Shown here piece after piece: positions 52,989 through 62,900 of a stretch of DNA of 64,000 nucleotides; within the stretch, counting starts at the first letter, position 1, and each line of letters begins with the position of its first letter. The notes beneath the pieces are model-generated. The model worked only from the letters and a program-made list of their open reading frames with translations, was not told the origin of the DNA and did not search any database. This DNA comes from Fulvivirga imtechensis AK7. GTDB lineage: Bacteria > Bacteroidota > Bacteroidia > Cytophagales > Cyclobacteriaceae. Both the position numbers and the translations under genes were made by a program. The DNA lies in assembly GCF_000331535.1 (NCBI RefSeq), contig NZ_AMZN01000049.1, positions 29,750-93,749 on the forward strand. Direction: 5' to 3'.

Positions 52989-53183
52989 CAAAAAATGGTA
53001 AAATCAAAAAGTGTTGAATAATCAACTAAAATTGTTACTGATCTTCTACACAAAATAAACTATTTCTACATACTTTCGCCCCCGCTTTTACGTATATGAA
53101 ACTGAAGCACAAACCATAAATAAAATATGGTACAATTTCTGTGCATTGTAGAATGTTTAACATTAAAACTAAAATCGAAAACT

Positions 53184-54140
53184 ATGAAAAGATTATTTAA
53201 TCAGTTATCACTTTTTGCTGTTATAGGTAGTGTTGTACTACTCACCAGTTGCGGGGATGATGATGACGGAGAGACCCTTCCCAATGCTCCTACTATGACA
53301 GTTGAATTGGCTTCTAACTCAGCCGGATCCATTTCAGGCAATGTAATTACCGTTAATTCGGGCGAGAAGCTTATCTTTGATGTGGATATTACTGCACCTG
53401 GCGGGTTCAATACTTTCAGGATCGAAAGAGATGGCTCTGTTGAGTTTGAAAGGACAAGGAACCAACTGGGACTTGATTTAGGAACAACGGTTGTTCCAAC
53501 AATAAGTCCTGAAATAACCTACACGGCAGAGTCAGATGTAGAGATCACGCTTGAGTTTATAGCTGTTGATGATGTAGGAACGGGACAAACTGCTGTTGAG
53601 ACTTTTACTATTGAGGTTATTGCTACCCCTTCGGTAACTATCTATGAGGCATTCCTACTTGCTTCTCCTCTTGGTGATGGTTCTTCTGAAACATTTTTCT
53701 CTACGACCACAGGTGATAAATATTCAAATAGCGAGGTACTTGGTACTGGTGACGACCTTTCATCCGAAATAGACTTCGGCTATTACTATGGACAAACAAA
53801 CAAAGCTACCCTAGCGGGAATAGACGCTTATCCTACAAACATTGTTGATGTGGATGCCTGGGATAACCAGAATATCACCTTGTTTAGAACAACAACCATG
53901 ACAGGAGCTGAGTTTGATGCTATCACTGAATTTGACAGTGATGATATCTCTGCAGAATATGAAGTTGGAACAGCCGAAGCTGGATCAAAAACCAATTTAA
54001 GTGCTGGTACGGTGCTTGCATTTAAAACAGATGCGACAAAAACAGGTGGCAGCAAGTTCGGCCTGCTCAAAGTTGTATCAATTGTCGGTACAGATGGACA
54101 GGGCGATGGTATTAATATTGAGGTGAAGGTTAATAAATAA
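53184..54140 (+). CDS. Surface lipoprotein of unknown function
   Basis: Start at the ATG at 53184 (MKRLFNQL), 318 residues; an upstream in-frame ATG at 53127 would break the signal peptide. A lipoprotein signal (about 1-23) ends LLTSC, followed by GDDDDGE, an acidic stretch that in Bacteroidota favours export to the cell surface. An Ig-like beta-sandwich (about 40-150) follows, then a second domain with FFSTTTGDKYSNSE and a Gly/Asp-rich strand pattern. I do not recognise the family beyond a general Bacteroidota surface lipoprotein. A 132-bp inverted-repeat element follows 21 bp after the stop. Confidence 0.7.
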   Translation: MKRLFNQLSLFAVIGSVVLLTSCGDDDDGETLPNAPTMTVELASNSAGSISGNVITVNSGEKLIFDVDITAPGGFNTFRIERDGSVEFERTRNQLGLDLGTTVVPTISPEITYTAESDVEITLEFIAVDDVGTGQTAVETFTIEVIATPSVTIYEAFLLASPLGDGSSETFFSTTTGDKYSNSEVLGTGDDLSSEIDFGYYYGQTNKATLAGIDAYPTNIVDVDAWDNQNITLFRTTTMTGAEFDAITEFDSDDISAEYEVGTAEAGSKTNLSAGTVLAFKTDATKTGGSKFGLLKVVSIVGTDGQGDGINIEVKVNK

Positions 54141-54161
54141 ACCACCAAATAAAAAGTTAAG

Positions 54162-54293
54162 GAGGCCGTCTTAAAAAGAACCAACGCGTCACTCCAAGTT
54201 TGATTTGGGATCCCTACAATGTGTAGAAACTAATCCGGGGGATCCTGAATCAAGTTCAGGATGACGTCAGAAGTAGACTTTTAAGACCGCCTC
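54162..54293 (+). terminator. 132-bp inverted-repeat element, terminator-like
   Basis: GAGGCCGTCTTAAAA (54162-54176) and TTTTAAGACCGCCTC (54279-54293) pair with one mismatch and are followed by TTCTTTTTT. The loop holds two head-to-head copies of a CGTCAnnCC...GGATCC-type palindrome. One end reads CGTCACTCC and the other GGATGACG, with GAATCAAGTTC in between. The layout and length match the element at 29121-29251. Confidence 0.6.
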
Positions 54294-54340
54294 TTCTTTT
54301 TTATGATAGTACAAAACCATTTTTGTGAGCTTACCAATGC

Positions 54341-54895
54341 TTAAATCCTCTTTCTCCTAAATTGAACAGCAGTAACCATCCCCACAACACCCCCAGCCAG
54401 ATGTGACTCCCATGAAATATTAGAGTTAGCGGGAAGTATACCATAAAAAATAGATCCGTAAAGCAGCAATACTATCACGGAGATGATCAGCGAAAGAAAA
54501 TCTCTCCTAAAAAAGCCAAAAAAAATGAGAAATGATGCTAGTCCGTATACTAATCCGCTGGCGCCAATGTGCAGGTATGGTCGTGCAAAAAACCACACTA
54601 ACAGGTTGGTAATAAAATAGCACCTCAGAAAAACCGCTGAAGCTATTTTATGATAGTAGAAAAACAATGTAGGTCCCAAAAACAGTAACGGAACCGTGTT
54701 GGAAAGAAGGTGAACCGGGTTGGCATGTATCAGCGGAGCCGTGACAATGCCTATGGCGCCAATAATACTACGTGGAAAAATGCCAAATATAGCTAAGTCG
54801 TACCCATACAGGAAGTCAACTGCAAATGCCAGCCACATGAGAAATACAAGCCGGATGGGAACTACAGCACTTCCTATAAGCGTACGACTACTCAA
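54341..54895 (-). CDS. Rhomboid-family intramembrane serine protease
   Basis: The 184-residue membrane protein has six hydrophobic helices. HANPVHLLSNTVPLLFLG, IGASGLVYGLASFLIF (nucleophile Ser in GASG) and WESHLAGGVVGM (catalytic His) are the rhomboid catalytic elements. It cuts membrane proteins within their helices. The start is TTG at 54895 (an in-frame stop lies directly upstream), unusual but needed to keep the first helix. It is 12 bp after the TerB-like gene and probably co-transcribed. Substrate unknown. Confidence 0.85.
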   Translation of the reverse strand: MSSRTLIGSAVVPIRLVFLMWLAFAVDFLYGYDLAIFGIFPRSIIGAIGIVTAPLIHANPVHLLSNTVPLLFLGPTLFFYYHKIASAVFLRCYFITNLLVWFFARPYLHIGASGLVYGLASFLIFFGFFRRDFLSLIISVIVLLLYGSIFYGILPANSNISWESHLAGGVVGMVTAVQFRRKRI

Positions 54896-54907
54896 ATGAT
54901 TGAAATT

Positions 54908-55372
54908 TTATACCCCCGGGTCTTTGATCATCTGCAGCCCAATTAACTTAGACTCTTCATACCCCACAGCCATATAGCCCAGCAGGCCTCCTGATGCCTC
55001 GGCTATCTTTTTGGCCATGTCTTTGATACTTTCATAAAATTCAATAGCAAACTTCCTATCCACCTTTGGCAGAATGTGATTCACTCTCTCCAGCTCAGAT
55101 ATGATCATAGGGTTCCTCTCCTTTGCGTTTACAGGATACTGCTGGATCATCACCTTCATTTTATCTTCAAAGTCTTTACCAGCCTCTCGGTAATAGTCGA
55201 TTAAACCTTCCCTAGCTTTTGATTGTTTGATCTTCGACAAAGTTACTGCCTGCCTTATTTCAGATTTATCAATCTCGTTGTCAGCCCCTGCTATTAGTAT
55301 AGACACCAGCACAGGCACCTTGTACATGGTTTCCACCTCATCTTGAGACAGGTTTTTAAATTCTTCAATCAT
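54908..55372 (-). CDS. TerB-like helical protein
   Basis: The 154-residue all-helical cytoplasmic protein resembles the TerB/DUF fold, with a repeated LIAGADNEIDKSEIRQAVTLSK pattern in its first half and acidic residues (D, E) where TerB binds metal. It lies 12 bp before the rhomboid protease gene on the same strand and may act with it. The similarity is weak, so the function is unknown; tellurite resistance should not be inferred. The ATG at 55372 is clear. Confidence 0.55.
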   Translation of the reverse strand: MIEEFKNLSQDEVETMYKVPVLVSILIAGADNEIDKSEIRQAVTLSKIKQSKAREGLIDYYREAGKDFEDKMKVMIQQYPVNAKERNPMIISELERVNHILPKVDRKFAIEFYESIKDMAKKIAEASGGLLGYMAVGYEESKLIGLQMIKDPGV

Positions 55373-55571
55373 ACATTAGTTCTTTTAAGAAAGCCAAACT
55401 TTAGTTACAATAGTTAAAACCAATCTGGTTTATTTTCCAAAATAGTTGAAGCACGAGATTAAATCAAAGCCTGACCAGAATATTTTTTTCAAACTATTAA
55501 AAATGAACCTTTCTTTATAATAAATTACTTATATTATATTTAGGGAAAAACCAACTTAAACTCTGATAAGA

Positions 55572-56936
55572 ATGTACGAACAGGAACCGGTGAAAATATT
55601 TATTGTAGAAGATGATCCTGCTTACTCCAAATTTTTGCAGTATGTCCTGAGTTTAAATCCTGATTTTGAGGTGTCTGTTTTTGAAACAGGTAAGGATTGT
55701 CTCGATAATCTGTATCAAAAGCCTGCAATTATAACGCTCGACTATACGCTGCCCGATATGCCGGGAGAAAAAGTACTGTCTGATATTAAAGCTTATGATG
55801 CGGATATACAGGTTATCATTATTTCAGCTCAGGAAAAGATCGGCACAGCAGTAGAGCTTCTCAAGCTGGGCGCCTACGATTATATAACCAAAGATGAGGA
55901 CACCAAAAACCGGTTACTCAACACCATAAACAACGCACGCCAGAATATTTCCCTGGTAAAACAAATAGATCATTTAAAGCAAGAGATATCAGAAAAGTAT
56001 GAGTTTGATAAAAGTATTGTAGGAAGTAGCGGAGCCCTGAAAAAGGTATTTGGTTTGCTGGAAAAAGCTGTAAAAACAAATATTACTGTGTCCATTACCG
56101 GTGAGACGGGCACGGGAAAAGAACTTGTTGCCAAGGCTATCCATTACAATTCAAAGCGAAAGAAAAAGCCATTTGTGGCCGTTAACATTGCCGCCATTCC
56201 ATCTGAACTTATGGAAAGTGAACTTTTCGGGCACGAAAAAGGGGCTTTTACAAGCGCTAATACCAGACGCATCGGGAAATTTGAGGAAGCCGCAGAAGGC
56301 ACCATATTCCTTGATGAAATTGGAGAAATGGACCTCAACCTGCAGGCCAAACTTCTGAGAGTGATCCAGGAGCGCGAGTTGACGCGCATAGGTGGGAATG
56401 ACATCATCAAGCTGGATATCAGAATTATAGTTGCTACCCACAGGGATTTGGCTGAAGAGGTAAAAAAAGGCAATTTCAGAGAAGACCTTTACTACAGGTT
56501 GCTGGGGCTGCCCATTCACCTCCCTCCGCTGCGCGACAGGGGTAATGATATCATTATTCTGGCGAAGCATTTCCTGCAGGCATTTGCCAAAGATAATGAT
56601 ATGCCCATGCTAAAATTATCCGCAGGAGCGCAGGAAAAACTTTTGAGCTACCCCTTCCCCGGTAATGTCAGAGAGCTGAAATCTATCATAGAGCTGTCAG
56701 CGGTCATGGCTAATGACAATGAGATAATGGCCGATGACATCAGCTTCAACAGTGTATCCAAAGAAACCAATTTCCTGTTTGAGGAAATGACTCTTCGAGA
56801 TTATACATTTAAGATCATACGGTACTACCTGGATAAATATGATAATAATGTCCTTCAAGTAGCAGATAAACTCGATATTGGTAAATCCACCATATATCGT
56901 TATTTAAAAGAAATGGAGGACGAACCTGTTAAATAA
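55572..56936 (+). CDS. Sigma-54-dependent response regulator (NtrC type)
   Basis: The 454-residue protein has a receiver domain (acidic pair in VEDDPAYS, phospho-acceptor Asp57 in ITLDYTLPDMPG). Its AAA+ domain has Walker A GETGTGKE and Walker B TIFLDEIGEM, and a FIS-type helix-turn-helix (about 410-452) with VADKLDIGKSTIYRYL follows. The sigma-54 contact motif reads GAFTSA, not the usual GAFTGA. The variant may alter sigma-54 contact. Its stop overlaps the start of the hybrid kinase gene by one base (TAATG), so the two are translationally coupled and the kinase's HPt domain is its probable phosphate source. Confidence 0.9.
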   Translation: MYEQEPVKIFIVEDDPAYSKFLQYVLSLNPDFEVSVFETGKDCLDNLYQKPAIITLDYTLPDMPGEKVLSDIKAYDADIQVIIISAQEKIGTAVELLKLGAYDYITKDEDTKNRLLNTINNARQNISLVKQIDHLKQEISEKYEFDKSIVGSSGALKKVFGLLEKAVKTNITVSITGETGTGKELVAKAIHYNSKRKKKPFVAVNIAAIPSELMESELFGHEKGAFTSANTRRIGKFEEAAEGTIFLDEIGEMDLNLQAKLLRVIQERELTRIGGNDIIKLDIRIIVATHRDLAEEVKKGNFREDLYYRLLGLPIHLPPLRDRGNDIIILAKHFLQAFAKDNDMPMLKLSAGAQEKLLSYPFPGNVRELKSIIELSAVMANDNEIMADDISFNSVSKETNFLFEEMTLRDYTFKIIRYYLDKYDNNVLQVADKLDIGKSTIYRYLKEMEDEPVK

Positions 56937-58870
56937 TGAATTCTATACATACACTCTCCGATTATGTCAGCACAGGCGCATTTTATAAAGCGGTAGTTGA
57001 GGATGGCTCTGACATTATCTTTATTGTTGATTACAATGGCAAAATTCTATACCACAACCCTTCTGTGGAAGAAACGCTAGGGCATGCCCCTTCTAGCCTT
57101 ATTGGTAAAACCTTTTTTGATTTCATAGAACCAGAAACGTTAAAAACCTTTCGAAAAGAGTTTGAAAAAAGCACTGCCAAGCCTTATGATGAAAGTATTG
57201 AATTTCGTTTCCTCTGTAAAGATGGGTCTTATAAATATCTTGACTTCAACTCCATTAACCTTAAACACAAAGAAGGCGTAGAGGGCCTGATACTGGACTG
57301 CAGGGATATTACCCAAAGAAAAAAGGATGCAGAAGAATTATTGAGAGCGCAAAAGGCAAAGGAGCAGTTCCTGGCTAATATGAGTCATGAGATCAGGACC
57401 CCTATCAACGGTATTGCCGGTATGGTCAACCTGTTGTCTGAATCCACCAGCGAGGAAGATAGAACCAACTATCTTAATGCCATCAAAAATTCAACAGAAA
57501 ACCTCAAGGTGATCATCAATGATATCCTGGACCTTTCAGTGATCGAATCAGGAAAGTTAAAACTGGAGAAAATCGGTTTTAACATCAAATATCAGCTTGG
57601 CGCTGTAATAGATACCTTTCACTTTCAATGTAAAGAAAAAGGAATTGAGCTCAACTACAGTATTGCCCCCGAAGCAGATACCGTTTTACTGGGTGACCCC
57701 GTACGGCTGAATCAGATATTGATCAACCTGATTAGCAATGCAGTCAAATTTACTCACATTGGTGAGATCAGAGTTACAGCAGAACTGGATCATAAAGAAG
57801 GGAAAACCCATTTCATAAAGTTTACGGTGAGCGATACAGGTGTGGGTGTGCCTAAGGAAAAAGTAAATCGCATCTTTGAGAGCTTCACTCAGGCAGATGA
57901 AAGCGTGACAAGAAGGTATGGAGGAACAGGGCTGGGTCTTTCAATTGTAAAACAACTGGTTGAGCTGCAGGAAGGACAAATTGAAGTACTGAGCGAAGAA
58001 AGTAAAGGCACTACATTTGTTTTCACCATCCCTTATGAAACCGGTAAGATCAAAGACCTGATCCAGCCTACATCTTCCAAAGCAAAAACTACTCCTCCTC
58101 ACTCATTTAAGGGACTGAAAGTACTTTTGGTAGAAGACAACGACATCAATAGGTTATATGCACTCAATATTCTTAAAAAATGGCAGTGTGAAGTAGATGG
58201 AGCAGAGAATGGTTATATAGCACTGGAAAGGTTAAAAAGCCACCATTACGATATCATACTAATGGATATTCAAATGCCGGTAATGGATGGATATGAGGCC
58301 ACAAAAAATATTCGTAAAGGGCTTAAAACACCAAAAAATGCCATTCCTATTATAGCCTTAACAGCCAATGCGATAAAAGGTGATAATGAAAAGTGCCTGG
58401 AGGTAGGCATGAACGATTACCTTTCAAAGCCTTTCCAACCCGAAGATCTTTATGAGGTACTTTCTAAATTCGCCAAAGAGAAGCCTTTGCAACAGGGAAT
58501 GAATAACCTGGAAGCCGTTTTTGAGAAAGTAACAAACCTGGAGTACCTCAATAATGTCTGTGACGGTGATAAGGTTTTTATGCGTGATATGATTGAGACT
58601 TTTATCACCAACACTCCTTCCACAATCAATGAAATGCAGAAGTGGATCAATAAAGCAGATTGGAGGAGAGTAGGAAATCTGGCTCATAAACTAAAGCCTT
58701 CTATTACCTTCATGGGCATAGAAACATTGAAGCCTGTCATTAAAAAAATAGAAGACTACGGTCATGAAAATCTCAACACTGATGAGATACCCAAACTGGT
58801 GAATCTACTATCAGAAAAGTGTCAACTGGCTTTTAGAGAACTCCATGAGGTACTAGAAAAGGAGATGTGA
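56936..58870 (+). CDS. Hybrid histidine kinase with receiver and HPt domains
   Basis: The 644-residue cytoplasmic kinase has a PAS domain (about 15-130), HisKA with His151 in ANMSHEIRTPIN, and HATPase with N box [10 protein letters not shown] and G2 box GTGLGLSIV. A receiver domain (about 395-515, Asp in LMDIQMPVMDG) and an HPt domain (about 545-644, His in GNLAHKLKPSITFMG) complete the phosphorelay set in one protein. No membrane helix is present, so it senses an internal signal through PAS. It is coupled to the NtrC-type regulator upstream and followed by a degenerate receiver gene, suggesting a compact phosphorelay. Confidence 0.92.
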   Translation: MNSIHTLSDYVSTGAFYKAVVEDGSDIIFIVDYNGKILYHNPSVEETLGHAPSSLIGKTFFDFIEPETLKTFRKEFEKSTAKPYDESIEFRFLCKDGSYKYLDFNSINLKHKEGVEGLILDCRDITQRKKDAEELLRAQKAKEQFLANMSHEIRTPINGIAGMVNLLSESTSEEDRTNYLNAIKNSTENLKVIINDILDLSVIESGKLKLEKIGFNIKYQLGAVIDTFHFQCKEKGIELNYSIAPEADTVLLGDPVRLNQILINLISNAVKFTHIGEIRVTAELDHKEGKTHFIKFTVSDTGVGVPKEKVNRIFESFTQADESVTRRYGGTGLGLSIVKQLVELQEGQIEVLSEESKGTTFVFTIPYETGKIKDLIQPTSSKAKTTPPHSFKGLKVLLVEDNDINRLYALNILKKWQCEVDGAENGYIALERLKSHHYDIILMDIQMPVMDGYEATKNIRKGLKTPKNAIPIIALTANAIKGDNEKCLEVGMNDYLSKPFQPEDLYEVLSKFAKEKPLQQGMNNLEAVFEKVTNLEYLNNVCDGDKVFMRDMIETFITNTPSTINEMQKWINKADWRRVGNLAHKLKPSITFMGIETLKPVIKKIEDYGHENLNTDEIPKLVNLLSEKCQLAFRELHEVLEKEM

Positions 58871-58891
58871 TTCCAAAATTGGAATCACATC
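58864..58891 (+). terminator. Hairpin overlapping the hybrid kinase stop
   Basis: GATGTGATTCCA (58864-58875) and TGGAATCACATC (58880-58891) are perfect 12-bp inverted arms with a 4-base loop. The left arm includes the kinase stop codon at 58868-58870. No T tract follows, so attenuation or factor-dependent termination before the next gene is possible. Confidence 0.5.
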
Positions 58892-59000
58892 CCAATATAG
58901 GACAACGCCTCTCTTTGGAATTGCATTTTCAGCGATTTTAACACGTTTTTCACAACGGCACATTTATTGGCATGGTTTAATTGAACTTAAACCGTTGGCT

Positions 59001-59324
59001 ATGAGACAGAGAGACAGCGTTATTTTCCTGATAGATTCAGAATCGTTTGACAGGAATATGTTGGGTCTAACTCTTGAGAAGATCACCAAGTGTAAGGTCT
59101 TTAATTTTTTTAGTGTTGAAGAGTGCCTTCTTTACTGGAAATTAAAACCTAAATGGGTTATTTACGATGCTGAGGTCGACTGTAGTTTATATTCCCGATT
59201 GAAGGATAAGGTCAACCTCATTAACATCGCGAAAGATATTGCAAAGGAAGACGAAAATCATTCATTAAAAGATACTACTATTGCTCAGGCAGTCGCACAA
59301 CGGATCTCACAGATCATGGACTAA
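59001..59324 (+). CDS. Degenerate receiver-like protein
   Basis: Start at the ATG at 59001 (MRQRDSVIFLIDS), 107 residues. The pattern resembles a receiver domain reduced to its core: VIFLIDSESFDRNML looks like strand 1 and helix 1 with acidic residues, and PKWVIYDAEVD matches the strand ending in the phospho-acceptor Asp. The Thr/Ser and Lys sites are not recognisable. Encoded 130 bp after the hybrid kinase, it may be a pseudo-receiver that modulates the phosphorelay. It could instead be an unrelated small protein. Confidence 0.5.
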   Translation: MRQRDSVIFLIDSESFDRNMLGLTLEKITKCKVFNFFSVEECLLYWKLKPKWVIYDAEVDCSLYSRLKDKVNLINIAKDIAKEDENHSLKDTTIAQAVAQRISQIMD

Positions 59325-59365
59325 TTAAAATATTTGTTTGGCTTTAACTTCATCTAGTTTTTTGA

Positions 59366-59393
59366 AACGGCAGGCTCTTTTTAGCTTGCCGTT
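59366..59393 (+). terminator. Terminator after the receiver-like gene
   Basis: AACGGCAGGCT (59366-59376) and AGCTTGCCGTT (59383-59393) pair with one mismatch around a 6-base loop and are followed by a short T-rich tract (CTTCGTTT). This is a good intrinsic-terminator candidate. Confidence 0.65.
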
Positions 59394-59745
59394 CTTCGTT
59401 TCTGGATTACAATATTAAACCCGGATGTAGCGAAAAACCTGTGCAGTAGGAATGAAGCTTTAAGCACCAAGAGTTATGAACTGAAAACTATTGACAGATA
59501 ATCACAAACCCGGCTCCCACCATCCCGAACATAAGCTTTTGCTCTTTCACGGCCTCTTCTCTTTCTTGTCATTCCTGACGCAGCCTTTCATTTTTCGTGA
59601 TTCATGACACAACACAGCCGAAGAACAGTAACCTCCCTGATCTGTAACATGCCTACAAGGTCAGGCTTTTGTCTCTGTTCGGGGAAATGCTGAATATTTT
59701 CTCCGTTGCTCTACGAAAATTCCAGGATGACGTGGTACTTTGGGG

Positions 59746-59852
59746 TTGTCATTATCATCAAAATCAACTAAAAAGTTTTGGATGCCTCCCAGAGGCAAGT
59801 TCAGGACAGGCAGGATGACTGCCCTTTTTTAAGTATTTTATATCGAACTCAC
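59746..59852. repeat. 107-bp interspersed repeat, copy B
   Basis: This aligns without gaps to 20609-20715 (78 of 107 identical by hand count). It has a strong right end (AAGTATTTTATATCGAAC...) and a GC-rich middle with CCTCCCAGAGGC and GGACAGGCAGG. It lies 77 bp past the stop of the large adhesin gene. Confidence 0.65.
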
Positions 59853-59929
59853 ACTAAACACCGGCTTCGCTTCCGGAATCCTCAATGCCCTGTGAAGCTT
59901 GCATTGCATGCAAAGTATTAGATTTGCTC

Positions 59930-62900
59930 TTACTGTCTGTTCATTACTGCCAGCTTTCGGTATATCAATGGCTTATCACCTGCTCCGATTACTACATAAT
60001 AAATTCCATTAGGCAATTCGTTAATGTTTGTGCTAAAGGTTCCATTATTAAATTCAATATCACCAGATAGCATTGCAACACCCCGTTGGTCCACTATTTT
60101 CCAATAGTATTGTTTCAACGGATCCTGATTGATCGAAAAATGAAGCACTCCATCAGCAGGATTAGGGTAAATACTGATGTTCTTCGCCTGCGCAAACACA
60201 TCTTCTTTCACTCCTGTTACAGCGCCTTCATTTTTTACCGGGGCTCTCGTATAGGTGGCACCATATATCTCTCTGCTAGTCTTATTTTGAACAAACGCTA
60301 TCAATCTTAACTGATCGGGATTATAAATATTTATGTCAATATTCCACTCTCCCCTCACAGTTTTTACTGTCCCCGGAGACCAGTCGATCGAAAGCCTTTC
60401 ACCTTCACCACCGAATATCAACTTTTTAAGCACATTGTGGTACGTCCTACCGTCATAAGCTATCGCTCCTTCAACCAGGGCCAAATGAATAGTTACATCT
60501 TCTGACAAAGCTGCCAAAGCAGTGACTGTAACATCAGCGGAAAGTGTTTCGGTAGCCGTTAATAGCGTATCAATTCGCACTTCAAATAAAGGATCCATTA
60601 ATGACCTTCTTTCAATGTCAATTTCAGATATCTCGAAAGGATTGCCGTTAAACTGATTTCCGTCCAATACAGCCTTTGGCGCCTGAGAAACGCCGTAGAA
60701 AAGAGACCTGGCACTGGGGTCACCCGGATTATCACTATTGAACGGATCTCCTCCCGAATCCTGTATGTGATATTCAAGCAATTCAAAATCTGTAACACCA
60801 GTTTCTGCAATCTGACCAGCCTGTATCTGTTCAAAATGATCGCTAGCCTGGTTACTAATATCAATCTCGGTATCAGTGAAATGCTCAATTAGCACCGTGC
60901 GTGTTTTATTTCCGACAAACACATTATCTACAGCAAATCCGTTGAGGTTGCTGCCTTGCGGGTTGTTGGCATCACTGGCAAAGGCAATTCTTAACCTTAC
61001 AAGATCTCTTTCTTCGAAAGGAATTTCATCCAGGCTAAAACGAGCAGAAACCCAACCATTTGTTTGTCCGGTCCACCCCTGATCTCCTTCATTAAAATTA
61101 CCGGCCCTATCCCCTGGCCTGCTAATGATACCCTGGGCATTGTACCAGTTGATACCTTCATTAATGGTTCCTACATTTTTCCAACTTATACCTCCGTCAA
61201 TGGAGTATTGAAGCACAGCTCCGTCAAAACCTTCCTGGGTATCCACCCAAATATCCATGGCCAGCATGGGTCTGGTCAAAGCGGATATATCAAAACAAGG
61301 CCCATTTATATAGGAATCTTCAGAGGCGTGATATGATCCGTTATTACCACCTGTCCACCAGGCCTTGTTACCCGGGTCATTTATAACAGAACCGTTTGGC
61401 TCACCCCATACCCAACTGGAATCACCCACCGCGCTCTCATTCGACTGTGCCACCCAGCCCCCGGCATCATTCTCAAAATCCTCTTCATAGGCGGTTTCCG
61501 GGGAAATGGTAATCACATTGAATGGCAATATAAAGACCCGTTTGGTAACAGCGTTGGTACATCCATCATTCGTTTCCACAGTCAGGGTCACATTGTAGCT
61601 TCCCACATTTTCATATTCATGGAAGGGATCTTTAAACGTACCAAATGTGCGACCTCCATGGGTTCCTGCCGGCACTATATCATCAGAAGGCCCTGAAATG
61701 ATTTCACCATCTCCAAAATCCCAGCTATGGTTAATAATGGTACTGATCGATCCAGGACTTGACAGGTCGCGGAATTCTGTTGCATCACCGTTACAGATCT
61801 CCGCTTTGTCAAAATTCACATGAGGAACCTCACCCACACGCACGATCTGCGTGGTAACATCCGAACATCCCTGAGTGGTGATCACTGTCAACTTAACAGT
61901 GTAGATACCAGGTTCCTCATAGGTGTGATCAGGATTTTGTTGGTTACTAAATGTACCGTCATCAAAATCCCACGACCAACTCAATATTGAAGTGCCAAAT
62001 GGTGTTGAAGGAATTGTCGAAACATCGGTGAATGTGATCTGATCCTCAATACAAGAATTGGTTACAGATATACCAGCCACTGGGCTGGCAAATATCTTCA
62101 CATCATTGAACATTATCGAGGTCACATTATCCGAGTTGGTATAAGTATATTTTATTCTGTAAAGCCCCGAAGCCAAACCATTTGTCTGAATATAATATCT
62201 ACCACCAGATTGTGTAATCAGTCCTGGTGTTGTACTGGTAAATGAAGTAGGATTTTGGCCCGTAGATTCATCGGGATTACCAAATAATCGCACTAAACCC
62301 TGTTCTGCGCAGACCTGTGGCCTGCCAAAATTATCAACAGTGGCGCCATCAACAGTGAAGTTAATTGATGTGGCAGCGTTTACTATCACGTCTACAACAT
62401 CAGAATTTGTACACCCGGTTGATGGATTGGTATAGGTATAAACAATGGAATTGGTAGCACCATTGCTATTGGCGTTTGCCGGGTCGAAAATATTGGTACC
62501 TGCAAGCACCCCTGGCCCCGTATAGGTTCCGCCTGAAGGGAAACCTTGCATTTCAACAGGGGGATCATTTTCTGCATAAACTGCCGCCAAACCGGTTAAA
62601 GCCACTTCCGGTAGGTGATTTATAGTTATTCTTACTTTATCGGTCACGACAGGGCACGGACCTGATGCACCGGTTCCGTCAGGGTCGCTGGCTCTCAGTG
62701 TCAATACCACAAATCCGGCACTGATCTCTGCTGGTGAAGGTTGGTAAGTAGTAACGGCACTATTTATATTTCCAAATGTACCTGCCCCATCCAGCCATGT
62801 AACGTTTGTAGTTGACCCACCAAAGGAGCCATTCAAGGTAGCTATTTCATCTTCACAAATAGCAAAATCCACTCCGGCATTCACTGTGGCAGCCTGATTA

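Larger units (their letters stand above)
59325..59929. other. Intergenic region with terminator and decayed repeats
   Basis: No gene in these 605 bp between convergent genes. They hold the terminator at 59366-59393, degenerate GTCATTCCTGACGCAG and TTCCAGGATGACG-like repeat ends (about 59560-59735) and copy B of the 107-bp repeat (59746-59852). The stretch 59440-59500 has a weak 7-base rhythm (GAGTTATGAACTGAAAACT). Confidence 0.6.

Noticed and set aside
54162..54293. A riboswitch or structured RNA after the lipoprotein gene
   Set aside because: It lies downstream of a stop codon with T runs after the right arm, so terminator or element insertion explains it better.
58960..58985. A TTGGCATGG...TTGA stretch resembling a sigma-54 promoter before the receiver-like gene
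   Set aside because: The GC of the -12 element is absent and the spacing is two bases off the GG-N10-GC rule, so it does not meet the consensus.
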